Shown here piece after piece: positions 48,957 through 61,654 of a stretch of DNA of 64,000 nucleotides (its first letter is position 1; every line of letters starts with the position of its first letter). Source of the stretch: Episyrphus balteatus. Lineage: Eukaryota; Arthropoda; Insecta; Diptera; Syrphidae. The position numbers and the translations under genes were made by a program. The stretch spans positions 33,051,136 to 33,115,135 of the forward strand of contig NC_079134.1 in assembly GCF_945859705.1 (NCBI RefSeq), read 5' to 3'. Under the pieces are notes generated by a model. That model was not told where the DNA came from and searched no databases. It worked only from the letters and a program-made list of their open reading frames with translations.

Positions 48957-50577
48957 GGCAAGTTTAAGATTCGTAAAAAAAATCGAACTCGAGATAACAA
49001 TTTTACATGACATTACGATGATGGAGAATGCCAAAAAAGTGGGTCCGGCAATTCTGTCTGTCTGTCTGTATATACCTCGAGCTACAGCCTAAACGAGAGA
49101 AGTGATTTTCTTCAAGCTTGGTAGTTAGCAGTTTTTGGTGATTCCCTAGAGGGAAAATTGAAATTTTTTTTTTATGACCAAAACTAACGGTACCTGCCAT
49201 ATAACGGAAATAGAAAAGTTAATATTGTTCAAACACCGCTCTAACGATTTTGATTAAAATTTTTGTGTGTACTATTTCACATAAGAACCAACTTTTGAAA
49301 TAAAAATAATATTTTTTGTACCGTTATTAACGGTACCTGCCATAGAACGTTTTTTTTTTTGGTTTTGAATATCTCGTACAAGATTAACCCGATTTCAACG
49401 AAAATTTTTATACAAAAGTGTTTAGGTAAAGGTAATATTAAAATTTTAGAAAATTTTCAAAAAAGTAATTTTTGGATGTAATAAATATTTCAAATTTTTT
49501 TTTTGAAAAATCAATTTTTTGAAAACGGGTGAATGAAAAATTTTGAAATTTCGTTTTTATGTGTAAATTAATTATTTCTTCAAAATGGCATACCAACTTT
49601 TTTTTTGAAAAATGTTAGAAATTTTTTATATACAAAAAATTATTTTAAAAAAAAACGGCTCCAACGATTTTAGAAATTTTTTTTTCTACAAAATACCTGT
49701 TTATATAAGTAATAAAATGGCATACTTCGTTTTTTGAAAAACATAATTTAAAACGGTGTTTAAATATGAAATTTCTTAAACCCCAGTCGTGCATTTTATT
49801 TCGTTTATGTTTTTCACCACAGATTTTTCAACTGGGTGAACTGATTTTGAAGATCCTTTTTAAATTTGAAAATTATTGCATTTATGAAAAAACCATAAAT
49901 AATTTTTTGACTTTAAATGATCTTAATCTTAAACAAAATGCAACTTGTTTTTTTTTCAGTTTTCTTACTTCAACAGAAATTACCAAAACTCTTGAAATTA
50001 AAAAAAAAAAATTTGTGACAACTGGTTTTTGCAAGACAAAGTATACTCCAGTCAAAGCGTCGGAAAAAAGGGCCTCACCTTGCGATGAGAGGCACTGTCA
50101 GTTTTTATTTCATGGATCGATAGGGGTATATTTAAAAGGCTTAAACCCAATTTCTCACCACCTGATCATTCTTTTTAGCGGAGTTATTCACAAAAATGCA
50201 TTTTTTGGGATATTTTACTTCGAAGCTAATATCTTTGCTCCAGATTATCGTAGACCAAAAAATAAACATACATTCTCTTCCTTATAATATTTTCTTTCGT
50301 TGTATGTAATATCATTGTATTTATATGGCAGGTACCGTTAGTTTTGGTCATAAAAAAAAAATTTCAATTTCCCCCCTAGGGAATCACCAAAAACTGCTAA
50401 CTACCAAGTTTGAAGAAAATCACTTCACTCGTTTAGGCTGCAGCTCCAGATAGAGACAGACACACAGACAGAATTGCCGGACCCACATTTTTGGCATTCT
50501 CCATCTCTCCATCATCGTAATGTCATGTAAAATTGTTATCTCGAGTTCGATTTTTTTTACGAATCCTAAACTTGCCC
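48957..50577. mobile_element. 1.6-kb element with ~240-bp terminal inverted repeats
   Basis: The left end (GGCAAGTTTAAGATTCG onward to about 49210) is mirrored at 50330-50577. Both arms contain CTGTCTGTCTGT-type text, CTCGAGTTCGATTTTTTTTA and GGTACCGTTAGTTTTGGTCA. The word GGTACCTGCCATA recurs at 49189 and 49336 inside. No target duplication was found. A partial second copy lies at 61655-63183. A plus-strand open frame of 173 codons (49766-50287) lies inside, but it has no recognisable motif and a low-complexity composition, so I do not call it a gene. Confidence 0.75.
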
Positions 50578-51119
50578 TATAGTACCTATATCGCAAGTAA
50601 AAAAGTCATGTTTGCAATTCACACGTGCTAAAAAAAAAAGAAAAAATCTACCTATTTTTTATTCTATCTCCTTTAAAAACATGTTTCTTATATGACAACC
50701 TATATTAATTTTATATCATCTGAAAGCTTATTGTTTCGACGATTTATATCGTCCATGCCTGTACAACCAAATCACTTTTCATCAAAAAAGCAAAAAAATC
50801 AGTCTTTTTTCTCTTTTAACACCATTAAATATATTTTTTTAAATGACAACCTATAGTAAATTGTATATCATCTGAAAGGTTATTTCACCTTTTTTATGAC
50901 GTATGAATCATATTTCTACCATGCCTAGAAAAAAAAAGAATTTTTTAAAGCCAAATATGTCGAAATTTCAAGCTGAGATTACGGTACTTCCTACACTGGT
51001 CATCGTCAACAGATCTCCACAGGTGTTTTGAGGTATTTTTCAAGTTTTTCAATTTAAGATTGTGTAACTTGTAGACCTCGTACAGTTAATTGTGATATAC
51101 CAAATGAAAGGTTATGTTA
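50578..51119. other. unassigned AT-rich DNA with a short internal duplication
   Basis: ATGACAACCTATA and ATCATCTGAAAG words recur at about 50692-50730 and 50840-50880, a diverged direct repeat of about 150 bp. No gene. Confidence 0.45.
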
Positions 51120-51330
51120 TCAGCATTTGTATTAAAGTTAAATTTGTATGTGCACTAGATCAAAAGATATAACGTTTGTAGAAAAAGAACATCTTTTTAC
51201 CGTTTTCCCAGAATTTTGAATATGAAATTAATTGAAATTTTGTACATTTATAGTTTATTTAACTACCTATCTAAAGTACAAATTTCATTCATCTATCTAT
51301 TAAAAAAAAAAGTTATAACAAAAATAATGT
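51120..51330 (+). repeat. dispersed insect repeat, second partial copy
   Basis: It shares AAATTAATTGAAA-TTTGTAC and AAATTTCATTCATCTATCT text with 33760-33870. Confidence 0.55.
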
Positions 51331-52800
51331 TCGTGTCGCGTTTTCGTTTCATCTTGTTTCAAATCACTACGATACTAAAGAAGTTTTGACTTCAAAAAAA
51401 GTGCTAGAAAAATCTATATTGAAAGTTCCAACAAAAAGTTAAAATTCAAAATGACTGATCTAAAGTAAAACGCTTTGCAGTATCTTTATGGTTTTGATAA
51501 ATTTGTTATTTATTTTCAAGAAAAGTTAAGAAAGCCATTTTGAATACTTTTCTAGAAGACGTTGCTATCCTAAAAAAAAAAAAATTAGTCAAATAGGTTG
51601 TAAAGTAAAATCTTCAGCTTATCTTATGTTTAGGATAAATAAATTTGCCAAAACAAATAGCATTTTGACCATTTGGAAAAAGTCACACATTTTCTTTGTT
51701 TATTTCTACAACCAAATTGTCTTATCTAAAAATCCAATGAAAAAGTCATAATTTTCAATTTAGCTTAGCCTCTCTCTAAAAACATATCACTCACATACCC
51801 ACGGCAAAATCAACTGGAATATCCTCTTCTAGATAACAAAAATCCAAAATAATAAACATCACTCCGCAACTAACCCAAACATCACAACATCACATCTTAT
51901 TTATTCCTCCCGAAAGGTATTTCCATCAACCAAACAAAAAAAACAGAAAAAATATCCGCGTATGTTTTCCAAATTAATTTTATTTGGTTGCCTAAAAACA
52001 CACTGAATTTGAGGGGTGATCAAGCAAACGATCGCCATAAGTTTTGCTCTGTACTTTCCTAGAGTTTGGATTTCCCTCCATATGAGAGAATTCCCATTCG
52101 AGAAGTATTTTCCCAAAGGAGCAAAATTATCCAATTATGTATATCTTTATTTCTTGTACAGAAGTATAAGAAGAAGAGTCCTATGTCCTGTGAGTGTGTT
52201 TATATGCGCACATGTCGGGCAAACCCTAACAACCTCGAGCGTACTTTCTGGGGTTTTATTAAAAATTTCCTAACGCGATATTACCAGACATATTTTTAAC
52301 CATCAAGGATGATGGTTTCTTGCAGCATACCTGGCGCGTTGTTTCGTATGGAAAGACCACGAACTAATTATGGATTTTATAAATAATTGCTAAGTTATGG
52401 AAAGTTATAAAAAAAAACCAAACAAATTAAAGTAGGTACCATATGGTTGAAGTGTGATAAAAAGTGTTTATATTCTTAGAAAAGTTTTTTTTTTGGGACC
52501 TTAAGAATAAAATTTACACGCAGGATCTTGTCAAGTGGCTGTATTGATGTACTTACTATTAACCCTTTAACATTCTTCTCCAATTGTTCTGGTACTGGAA
52601 CAAAAAGTCTTTGGACGAAATCACAAAACCTTTGAAAATATAATAATTTTATTGAAAAGTTGCATGACAGAGTGTGTGGTTGCCTTGTCTAAAAGCTTTT
52701 TGACATTTAAGGTATCGGGCGGCAAAGACCCGAGGCACTATAGAGCTCGCCCCTGTAAATGCTGTCATTTCCGGACCAAAAATCAATGAAAAGATGATAA
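51331..52800. other. unassigned DNA
   Basis: No gene recognised. The parts at 51960-52270 and 52690-52790 have somewhat more balanced composition, but show no motif. Confidence 0.4.
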
Positions 52801-52809
52801 TGTATCGAC

Positions 52810-53695
52810 TGGGAAAGCGACGAAGTTATGAATACCATAATTATGCGCGACAAAGTTATGAAAAACCGAAGTTTTAAAAGTTCAAAGTTAACGAAGTTAT
52901 GAAAAACCAAAGTTATGAAAGACCGAAGTTACGAAAAACCGAACACCAAAGCTATGAAACGTCTTTTTTGGGTTGGAAACTATTAAGAGGGAATTGGCCC
53001 CCGTTTTGCCAGGAGCGGTAATTTTTTAAAAAATTGACTTTATTTGGAAAAAAATGATCAAAAATCACCGGTTGCACCAACAATGATGTGCTATGCCTTT
53101 TTGTAAAGCAAAAAACTATGCATTTTAATACATTTTTAAATAAAGCTGTTGAACTAGTTTTTGAAAAAATTAGTTTTCAAAATCAAAATTTTGAAACAAA
53201 AAAATTTTCCAACTAATTTTTTTTCAAAATTTTATGTATTTAAGTACTAATTTAGTTTTCAAAATGCAATGTTTTTATTTGTTTTTAAACGAAAACAAAA
53301 AATTAGATCCAAAAATGTCTTTTCGATAAATAAAAAAAAAGCTACTAGGTATTACTACTTGTTTTAAAAAAGCCATATGTTTTTTTGAAAAAATAGCTTT
53401 ATTTAAAAACAAAAATCAAGAACAAGTGTTTGGCTTTACAAAAAGGTACATTTCTTTATTTTTGGTGGGGGGCGGGGCGGAATAGACACCCCCATCCCAC
53501 AAAATTTTTGTCTTGTCTTGACTCAGCCTACACGCTCTTTTATTATCGTTTCTCTTAACGGTTGCCAACCCAAAAACCACGTTTCATAGCTTTGGTGTTC
53601 ATAGCTATGATTTTTCACAACTTCAGTTTTTCATAAATTCGGTTTTTCTTAACTTTTACGCGCATTACTTTGTCGAGCACAAATCTGGTATTAAT
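52810..53695. mobile_element. TIR element with GAAGTTATGAAAAACC subterminal arrays
   Basis: Left end (52810-52965) has at least seven copies of words like (C)GAAGTTATGAAAAACC. The right end (53575-53695) carries the mirrored array, including GTTTCATAGCTTTGGTGTTC. The design resembles the 9-bp-TSD family but the sequence is different. A target duplication could not be assigned. No transposase is seen. Confidence 0.65.
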
Positions 53696-53717
53696 AACTC
53701 CGTTACTATTTCGGACC

Positions 53718-53990
53718 TATCAGATTATTGACAACTGCATACTTTCAACCAGGTCATCTCCTGCTGCTTTGAATAGCTCAGCAGTAAGGCCATCAGCTCC
53801 AATAGCTGTTTTGGACTCAAGCTTAAAATGAATTCCTTTACTTTGCCTGGTTCGGGGGGACAGAAATGTTGGCTTTAATCGGCAGCGTTGATTGTGCATT
53901 CTGCCTTTGAGCCGAATTTGTTTCATCATTATCAGCATCTCTTGCGAGTCTTCTACGATGTTTCCTTGTTCGTCTTTTCATGCTTCAATT
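53718..53990 (-). pseudogene. LINE reverse transcriptase fragment
   Basis: On the minus strand the segment KTAIGADGLTAELFKAAGDD (within 53745-53825) matches the start of the reverse transcriptase domain in non-LTR retrotransposons (KAxGxDGLxAELFK type). Upstream, DNDETNSAQ-like residues in another frame also fit the linker before this domain. Frameshifts break the reading. The fragment stops at the right edge of the TIR element at 52810-53695. An RTE-type or related LINE is likely, but the clade is a guess. Confidence 0.65.
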
Positions 53991-54660
53991 CTAGGTTAAT
54001 AACCTTTAGAAACTCATTCTTCTTATAGATTTTTCTATTTCTATTTCGGTCAAATGAAAACTCATTTAAAAAGTGCACAAATTGAGGTTGGTTATGTACT
54101 CTAGCCCAAGAAATATGCAGGCGAATAGAAAAGGAAAATTTAGAATGTAAAAACCAGATTTTGCCAGAGCTTTTAACGAACTATAGTAACTATACTAACG
54201 AACTCTATAAATGCTCAAAAATGATAAAAACAGACCATTTAGTAAAAACATCAAAAATTTCGTTTTTTTCTGTTTTATGAATAGTTTTTCTTAAGTTTTT
54301 TACAATATTTTAATTTGAAATTTTTTAAAAGGATACATATCGATAGGAAATTTAATTATCTACAAAAAATTACTCAATAAAAATTTTCAAATTCAGCTTG
54401 CTTTTCAAGTTATAGACAAAAACTCAAAAAGTAACAGAAAAAGTTGAAAACATTGATCGTTACAAAAATGGTCATATCTTTATAATTTATCCATAGATTT
54501 TGAAGAAAATTATCTTTTTATCTTTGCAAGAAAGTATAATATACATAAAAAAATTTTAAAACTGTGAGGACTGGAAAGATTTTGATTTTTTCTTTCAGTA
54601 ATAAATTTTTTGTTTCCACAAATTTCCTTAAAAAAATCGATTTTTTTAAAACAGTTTTAA
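53991..54660. other. unassigned AT-rich DNA
   Basis: The left 100 bases may continue the LINE fragment; the rest holds no gene or repeat I can support. Confidence 0.4.
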
Positions 54661-54662
54661 TA

Positions 54663-55092
54663 CACAGAGAAAAATATGACCCGCTAAAAACTAACAGATT
54701 GCCATATTGTTTTACCGTCCATACATTTCATAAGGAAATCTTATTAAAATCAACGATTAATAAGGTTTTTTTAAGGAGATTTCTTATTATTTTTATAGAG
54801 AAAATCTTATTAAAATTTGACTAAAAAGTTGATTTTTTTTGCAACTTAGCACTAGAACAAAAATCGCGATCAATATTTTCATGGCAGGTTGGTTCAGGTG
54901 GTAAGGTGGGCGACTAATGATTTGAAGTCTCCAGTTCGATTCCCAGCCTGGTCATCTTTTTTTTTATTTTTTTGCAGATTTTAAAACAATAAGGAAAACC
55001 TGATTGTTTTAATAAGGTTTCCTTCTTGGATGAAAACCATAGAGAAATCTTATTGTTTTTGTTCTATTTTATGTGGTCTATTTTTCTCTGTG
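54663..55092. mobile_element. 430-bp TA-flanked MITE carrying a tRNA-like sequence
   Basis: The ends CACAGAGAAAAATATGACC and GGTCTATTTTTCTCTGTG are inverted copies with one extra base, flanked by TA (54661-54662 and 55093-55094). Inside, AAGGAAATCTTATTAAAA-type words recur on both sides in direct and inverted orientation. The centre holds the tRNA-like sequence listed separately. Ends and TA duplication fit a Tc1/mariner-type MITE. Confidence 0.75.
54881..54956 (+). pseudogene. tRNA-like sequence with Pol III boxes inside a MITE
   Basis: A-box-like TGGTTCAGGTGG (54890-54901) and a perfect B box AGTTCGATTCC (54933-54943) have tRNA spacing. Six of seven acceptor positions can pair (GCAGGTT with AGCCTGG). 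A run of nine T at 54957-54965 follows, which would terminate Pol III. The anticodon arm is irregular, so it is not a standard tRNA gene. Confidence 0.6.
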
Positions 55093-55094
55093 TA

Positions 55095-57540
55095 CATTGC
55101 ACTTAAACATCTGGGTTCTGCAGTGACCCAGAAAAACTGTTCTAGTGTTTGCTTATTTACTCAGCTTTCAGGCGCCGGCTTTTCTGTTCAATTTAGTCGT
55201 TTATTTCAAGATATAGCCCGAATACTAAGTAGGCTGGAAAAAACAACGACAAAAAAACTTTGAAAAATGATACCTATCTTGGAAACCTATCCATAAATAT
55301 TGTTTTAGATAAGATTTTCAAGTTTTCTGGGCTCAAATCTATACGAAAAGTATAACAGCACTTGGTGTCCAAACAATTTTTATTTTTTTGTAAACTAGTG
55401 TAATTAATGATAAGAAAATTATACTAAAAAAGCTCCAATTTTTTTCTAAAATTCATTTTGACAAATCATTTCCGGTCAAATGATTATTTAATTTATTAAT
55501 TTTGTTTTTTTTTTTTTTTGTGAAAATCCGAAGGAAATCCCCAAAAACTTTTATAACGTTTATAAATTTTCCCAATTTAAAACCTGCACAAAAAATTAAT
55601 ATCAATTTTTCCCAAATTATACCTGGAATTTCCGCACTCTTTTATACCAAGATGGTACAATGGAGTATTTTCCCAATTAATTTCCAAATAAACCCAAAAA
55701 TATTGGAAATTCAAATTTTTTGCCAAAAATTTTATGATTTGTTTCGGAAGTAATAAACAGATTAGTCTGGAATATAGTCGATCACTTGTTCGATGGGATT
55801 TTAGGAAAATCCCGCAGCTAAGTACTTCAATGAGCAGGTACCTGCTACCAAAGCTCATAAAACTGGAGTTTCCAAAATATTATAAAATCTTCTTTAGGGA
55901 GATGATGAACAGGTTATTGATAGAAATCAAAGGACAAAGAGGATTTACAAAATTTCCAATAGCTTCATTTTTGTAACAATTGAACGTGACGTAATAATTT
56001 TAGCAAACAGGTGTGTTTATCTACGGAAATTTCTCGGAAGTCTCCTCCCCAAACAATAAAAAAAACAAACAAAAATGCACTACCACACTTTGTCGACAAA
56101 AAAAAGGCGACCTTTGTTCGTCCTTAATTTTGCACCTTGTCGGTGCTGCAAGGTGATTGATCGTTCATCTTTTATTTTTTCTGATGAAAGAAAGAAAAAA
56201 CTGTCAATGTCCACACATCCATATACACCCGACTTCACAAAGAGAAAAAAAAATATAAAACTTCAATTCATTATTTAATGTTTTCGTTGACAAAAGGATG
56301 TTTTTTTTCCACCGCTCTTGTGCGTGTTCTCTTTCGATTATGACCTTGCCACGGGCCGATAAAATTCCATATAGCGATTGCACAATACCTTCGATTCAAA
56401 AATCAGTAAATACTAGATCACAACCCCCGCATATAGATACAGAATACCTACAGGGGATGCTGCTGTTGTTGAAAACCAATGAAAGGAATTGCTTCCAGGA
56501 ATCATCCAGTAATGATGACAATAGACGTAGGTTTCCTTTTTATTAATTTCACCTGGCCATCAGAATCTTGTGTTCGAAAAAAAGACTTCAATCGAATTCT
56601 TAAATCAATCGAGCACCGAAAGATGAAATTATTTTATATATCCCCCATCTTAAGTAAGGATTTGATTCGAGTACAAAGAATGAAGCACCTGGTCCCGAGA
56701 ATCCTGATCCAATCAAGGTAATCTGTCTCGATAAAGGTTATAATATTTGTCAACTAATATCTCGATACCTGTCCAACGGTTTTGTGTCAAACAGATAAAC
56801 GGAAGTGCGGAAGCAAACACATTTAATATGACGACGATTCATTAGAAGGATATTGTACTTACCAACAATAGCAGCGGCGGCGGGGACGCCAGAATGCCGC
56901 CACACACGCGGCATTAATCCTTTAATCTCATTTTTATCGCTGACTTATATTATTTTTATACCGGGTGGCATCCCTTAACTAATGACTTTCGATTCTAATG
57001 GCAACATTTCGCAAAGTGTCTTTCACACATTAAAGGTTAGGGGTAGTTGTCAAAGCAGATTTCACCCCTAATTTTTTGATTTAGAATCAGTTAATGGAGT
57101 TTGAGTATGGTGAGGTGTGACGCTCCCCATAGTTCAGCAGTTTTGAAGGTCTTTGTCGGCATTAACACCATAACCGCAACCTACTCGACACAAATGCGAT
57201 GATAATTTAAATGTTTATTCAAATGATTGATAGTTTGTTATGGTAATTTTTTATTAAATATACGTACTGTTGTGTTGTTTATATAAATGTAACGCTTTTT
57301 GTGGTTTATCACTTACACTTATAAATAGCCTAATAGACTTTTTATACTAATTTACGATATGAGTGATTTGTTTGGAATTTTATCTTCGACGGAATGTTAA
57401 TCCATATTCAAGGCTAGATTATTGAGTCGCAATCGATATTTTGTGAGTGGAATCCTTTGAGAGAACTACAACAAATAAGATTTTTCGTATGAGTGTTTTC
57501 TATCATTGAAAGTGCTCATATTGCGGTACTAGTGTGTTAT
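55095..57540. other. unassigned DNA, less AT-rich at 56300-57200
   Basis: No gene recognised. The stretch at 56300-57200 is more balanced in composition with a CGGCGGCGGGG block near 56876-56886; it may be conserved non-coding DNA or an unrecognised exon. Short open frames lack motifs. Confidence 0.35.
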
Positions 57541-57605
57541 CAGTAGGGATAAATATTCATGCACTTAAAAATGAAAAATATGCACTAAAAAAAATATGCA
57601 CTTGA
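57541..57605. repeat. short AATATGCACT repeat, possible transposon end
   Basis: It starts CAGTAGGGATAAATATTCAT and then has three copies of ATGCACTT/AAAATATGCACT about 24 bases apart. It resembles a hAT-type tip with subterminal repeats, but no second end is found; one more ATGCAC word occurs near 57985. Confidence 0.4.
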
Positions 57606-58769
57606 AAATAGAAATTATGTAATTAAAATATACGTGTAAAACCACATAATTTTTTAAAATATCAATATTTCTTAAAAATTATAAAAAAAAAAAAAAAACA
57701 TTTTATGTACATACGGTGCTTTCATGGAAATGACCATTCCCAAGTTCATATATGTAACTTTTTTAGAATTATTGTGTTTTATTTTAAAAACCATAAATAA
57801 AATTGCCCAGATTTTTCTGTTAAATAATCCAATTTTTCATTTTTTATGAGTTTGGGCAAAGTTGGTTTGTCAGTGTTGCATAGTATTTGATAACGTTTTT
57901 AAGTTATTGCCACTTGACTTAAGTCACTTTTGGTAAAAAATTTCAAACGTGTAATTTCGTTATTTTTTCCGGTTTTCGGGAAAATATGCACCAACGAAAA
58001 ACATGCATTTATTTTATGTTGCCGAAACAAAAATATACTTTTCAGAAAGTTTTCGGTGTGCTGTATATGAAAAAGTCAGAAAAAATTAATCAGCTTCAGT
58101 TTTTGACATATAATACCGTTAGAAAATTAAAAAATAAAAACCGTTTTTTGACTACTTTAGACCTTATTCTTTTATATAAGGTGTATTATCTGGAAATATT
58201 TAGCAACGGTTTCTATAAGAATTGTTTTCCTTCTTTCAAGACCTTTTTTAATCTTTCCGTTATTTCTTTAACTGCCCGAGCCCAAAAATTGAAGGATTTC
58301 TGTGTTTTATTTTATCATGGTCTCTAAAACAAGAATTCTAAGAGTTTATTTACTCAAATTACATAGTAAAAACTGAAGATGTTTTTTATCTTTTCTATGG
58401 GATATCCCCTGGAGTCAGTTTGGTATTTCAATAATATTTAGATCACTTCTTAAAAAAAAGACCCAACATTTGTGGATAATTGATTTTGGGGCTTTTGTCT
58501 CATCAAATTAAATAAAATTCACGATCAGGTAACACGTACTTGCATTTATGTTAAAAAAAAGTATTGCAGTAATAAAATTTTTAAAAGTCATAAAAAATAA
58601 GTATTTTTAATTGAATTTAATAAGAAATTTAAGTAAAATTTTTATTTTACGTCTAACAAGAGTTGATTGATTGAAGTTTGGGGTGTAAAATGCACTGCGA
58701 TCTATAAGATCTTTTAAGCTATATGAGTTAGTTGCTCATTTTATAGCTCCTCCTCTAACATAATTTCTT
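57606..58769. other. unassigned AT-rich DNA
   Basis: No gene. The piece at 58470-58560 resembles 19300-19390 (shared CACGTACTTGC and TTATGTTAAAA), a fragment of the same dispersed repeat. Confidence 0.45.
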
Positions 58770-59240
58770 TCAGGAAATTGAGTATTTGGGGTAGTTCGTA
58801 GAGTGTAATTTATCCTCTTCGACCTGGTAGTGACCCAGGTGTTTGAATCTTTGATGGTGTATTAGTGCAATGCAACTACCCAGAATGTTATCTGGTGATT
58901 CTTCTTTTTCGCTGCAGAATCTACATGTTGCACTATTTACTATGCCCAAAATATTAAGGTGCCTTCTTAACTTACAGTGTCCCGTGAGGAGACCAGTGAT
59001 TATCCTGAGGTTGTTCCTACTTAGACTGATACATGATTTGAAACGCTGTTGGTTGTAGTTCCCGAGAAACATTTTCGCTTGTCTCAGTTTTGGTAGTTCT
59101 GCTTAGTTTTTTGCTCTCCTGGTCTCCTCGTCTAGTTTTATTTTATTTTTGATAACATTTTCTACTCTTGGAAAGTCAACGAAGTTTTCTTCTGAAAAAT
59201 CTGGACAGAAATTCTCTTTCTTAACAAGAGTTACTTTCAT
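58770..59240 (-). pseudogene. LINE ORF2 C-terminal fragment (post-RNase H region)
   Basis: On the minus strand the reading contains LPKLRQAKMFL, SLSRNNLRIITGLLTGHC, HLNILGI and CRFCSEKEES followed by an ALIHHQR-type tail. LLTGHC.L..HL..LG and the C..C pair are typical of the C terminus of I/jockey/R1-type LINE proteins. An upstream 44-codon piece from 59240 is in the same frame and separated by one stop (after RRAKN). No reverse transcriptase is adjacent, so it is a 5'-truncated, dead remnant. Confidence 0.78.
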
Positions 59241-61640
59241 AGACTAAATTAACAAGAAAATGAGCACATAAATATTAAATAATAACAATAAAATAAATAA
59301 CAAAAATAATTATATTTAGTGATATTTATTAGATTTTTGAGTACTTAGAAACTGATTAACTTTTTTGAAATTGTGGGAAATATGCTGTATTTTGTGAAAA
59401 TATATATCACACTCTTTTAAATTCATTTTTAAAATAACTCATTAAGGCCGTTCGTTTTTTTCTTAAAATAGATTTTAACATACAAAAATTTTGGTAGGTA
59501 TGCCATTTAAAAACAAAAAATTAATCTGTACCTACATAATATAAAAACAAAGCTTCAAATAGTTACCTTAACTGGAATCTGGACCAAACTTTTAGTTAAG
59601 ATATCAACTGTAAACAACAGGATTCATTACAGCCCTGCAGTCGGAGACAATTTAATAGAGATCCTACCACCTGATAAAAAGGATATATGAAACGCTAGTC
59701 CAGTTAGCTGAAACCTGAAACTAAGCAAAACTCCATCAATATTGGAAGAGAATCACCAAATCTTTGTGGCAGGTTGATGTAGTGATATACGGATCGCAAA
59801 GATACAAGAATTTCATATTTCACCTCAGTTCACAGCTCATCTGACGTCTGACCTGTGGAATTTCACTGATTAAGATTTAAAAAACAAAAACGAAACTAAA
59901 AACTTGAAACGGATTTATCTGAGGGTTGAGCAAGAGGATATTTTGTGTATACCTTCAGCAAAAGCTTTTAATTTAAGTTAAAGGTTCTCTTGGCCAACTA
60001 ATAAAGAGGACAGTATTAAGTGCTTTTTAGTTCATGTTCCTCTAAAGGAAGTCCCATCGATCTTATACAATTCACATCAACTCATGGCAACAAAAGACTT
60101 GGATGATTTTATCACAAAAATATGAGTAATATCCTGTTGTTTTTATCAATACCCTATTACCGACACAATCTCAATTAAAATGCCATCAACTTCCGTTTTT
60201 TTCGTTCATTATCACAAGTCAGGTCCCTAATTACAAAAAATAAACAAATTCAGTGATTAACACTAATTATTGTTGAGAAAAACACTTCCTGTTTTGTTTC
60301 CGAGACACGTCGACAAAACAATCCCATCCACCAGAGTAACAAAGCTACAATAAGTACCAACTCAAATCCTTGCTAAACAGGTAGTTTACCATAAACACTT
60401 GATGTTGATTATGGCACCTAACCAAAAACGATGACTCGTGTTATGAAGGATAATCATAGGCACGAATAAGAGAAGAGAGACCTGTTTTGTTTCTGTTGTT
60501 TACTTGTGTCATCTGAAGTAGTCAGGTGGTGCGTGATTATGTTAATACAAAAGATACTACCTGTGAGCTCGAGATTTCCGCAGTGGGTGTTCAAGTGTTT
60601 TTGTGGGTTTTTCATAGTTTTTATCTACTATTTCGGCAATAATAGTGAAAGATTGAGAGAAATTGTATGTTAAAGTGGATATTTAGCGCAGAGCAGGTTC
60701 ATTATTTCGGTGATCATAGCAAGTGGTTACTCGGTTGTTTCAGATAAGTTTTCAACTTCGAGCAGCTATTGAAGTGATGCTTTAACATTTTGCATGAAGA
60801 ATTGATTTGGTGTTGAAAATACGGTAACCTTCTGGGACACTCGGGGTATTATGATCGTGGGTACCAACATACTTTTGGAAAACGTATGCGTTGCGCATTT
60901 TTGACATATGCGGTGTTTTTCCAACATATGAAGTCAGAAATGTTGTTTTTCCATTACGGCGACACACCTTGAATTTTGATAGATGGTAGGTTTTACGTAT
61001 ACACATAACCACGTGTTGGAAGTAAGAATACATATGTTGAGTTGTGCTGAGGTGTTTCTATATAGCAGACACCATGGCGCTAGAGTTTTAGAGAATTCCT
61101 ATTTACCTTGGTAATTTCTTTTTTTTTTTCGAGTTTTATGATGGGTAAATTGTGTGTTGCACACCAATCTGTGTTATCCTATTTAAACAATAGAAGACAG
61201 CGCCTACGTGAAATCCGTGGGAATTATTTGCTAAGATTCTTTAGCGTCAGACAAACAGTGTAGTCAACATGAGGCGCATAAGAAGGCTTTAAAGAAAATT
61301 CTAGTTACAAACATTTTGGAATGTGTTATCTCAGTTTGTTATGGTAGTTAATTTGGAAAACTAACCGAATGTTTGGAATTGCTAATATTTATTTGGAAAA
61401 AGGTTTTTAAGATAACTTTTCTGGAGTTTTTAAGAATTGAGTTTTGTTTTAATAAATTTAAGGATTGGTATTCTTGTTTATGTTTGGAGGACTGTTCATA
61501 AGAAGTCCTCCTACAGTCAGCCAGAATTTATTACAGATTAAGATTTTAAAAATTATCTTTTTTTATGAACTATTGTATGTTTTTCTTATTTAAACATTGA
61601 GCTCAATTCTTTTTATTTGCGATAGGTATAGGTACTAAAG
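59241..61640. other. unassigned DNA, probably single copy
   Basis: No TIR, tandem repeat or gene was supported. The part at 60280-61350 is less AT-rich. A minus-strand open frame of 83 codons at 60782-61033 has balanced composition but no recognisable motif or good start context; I do not call it. Confidence 0.35.
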
Positions 61641-61654
61641 GGCAAGCTTAGTAT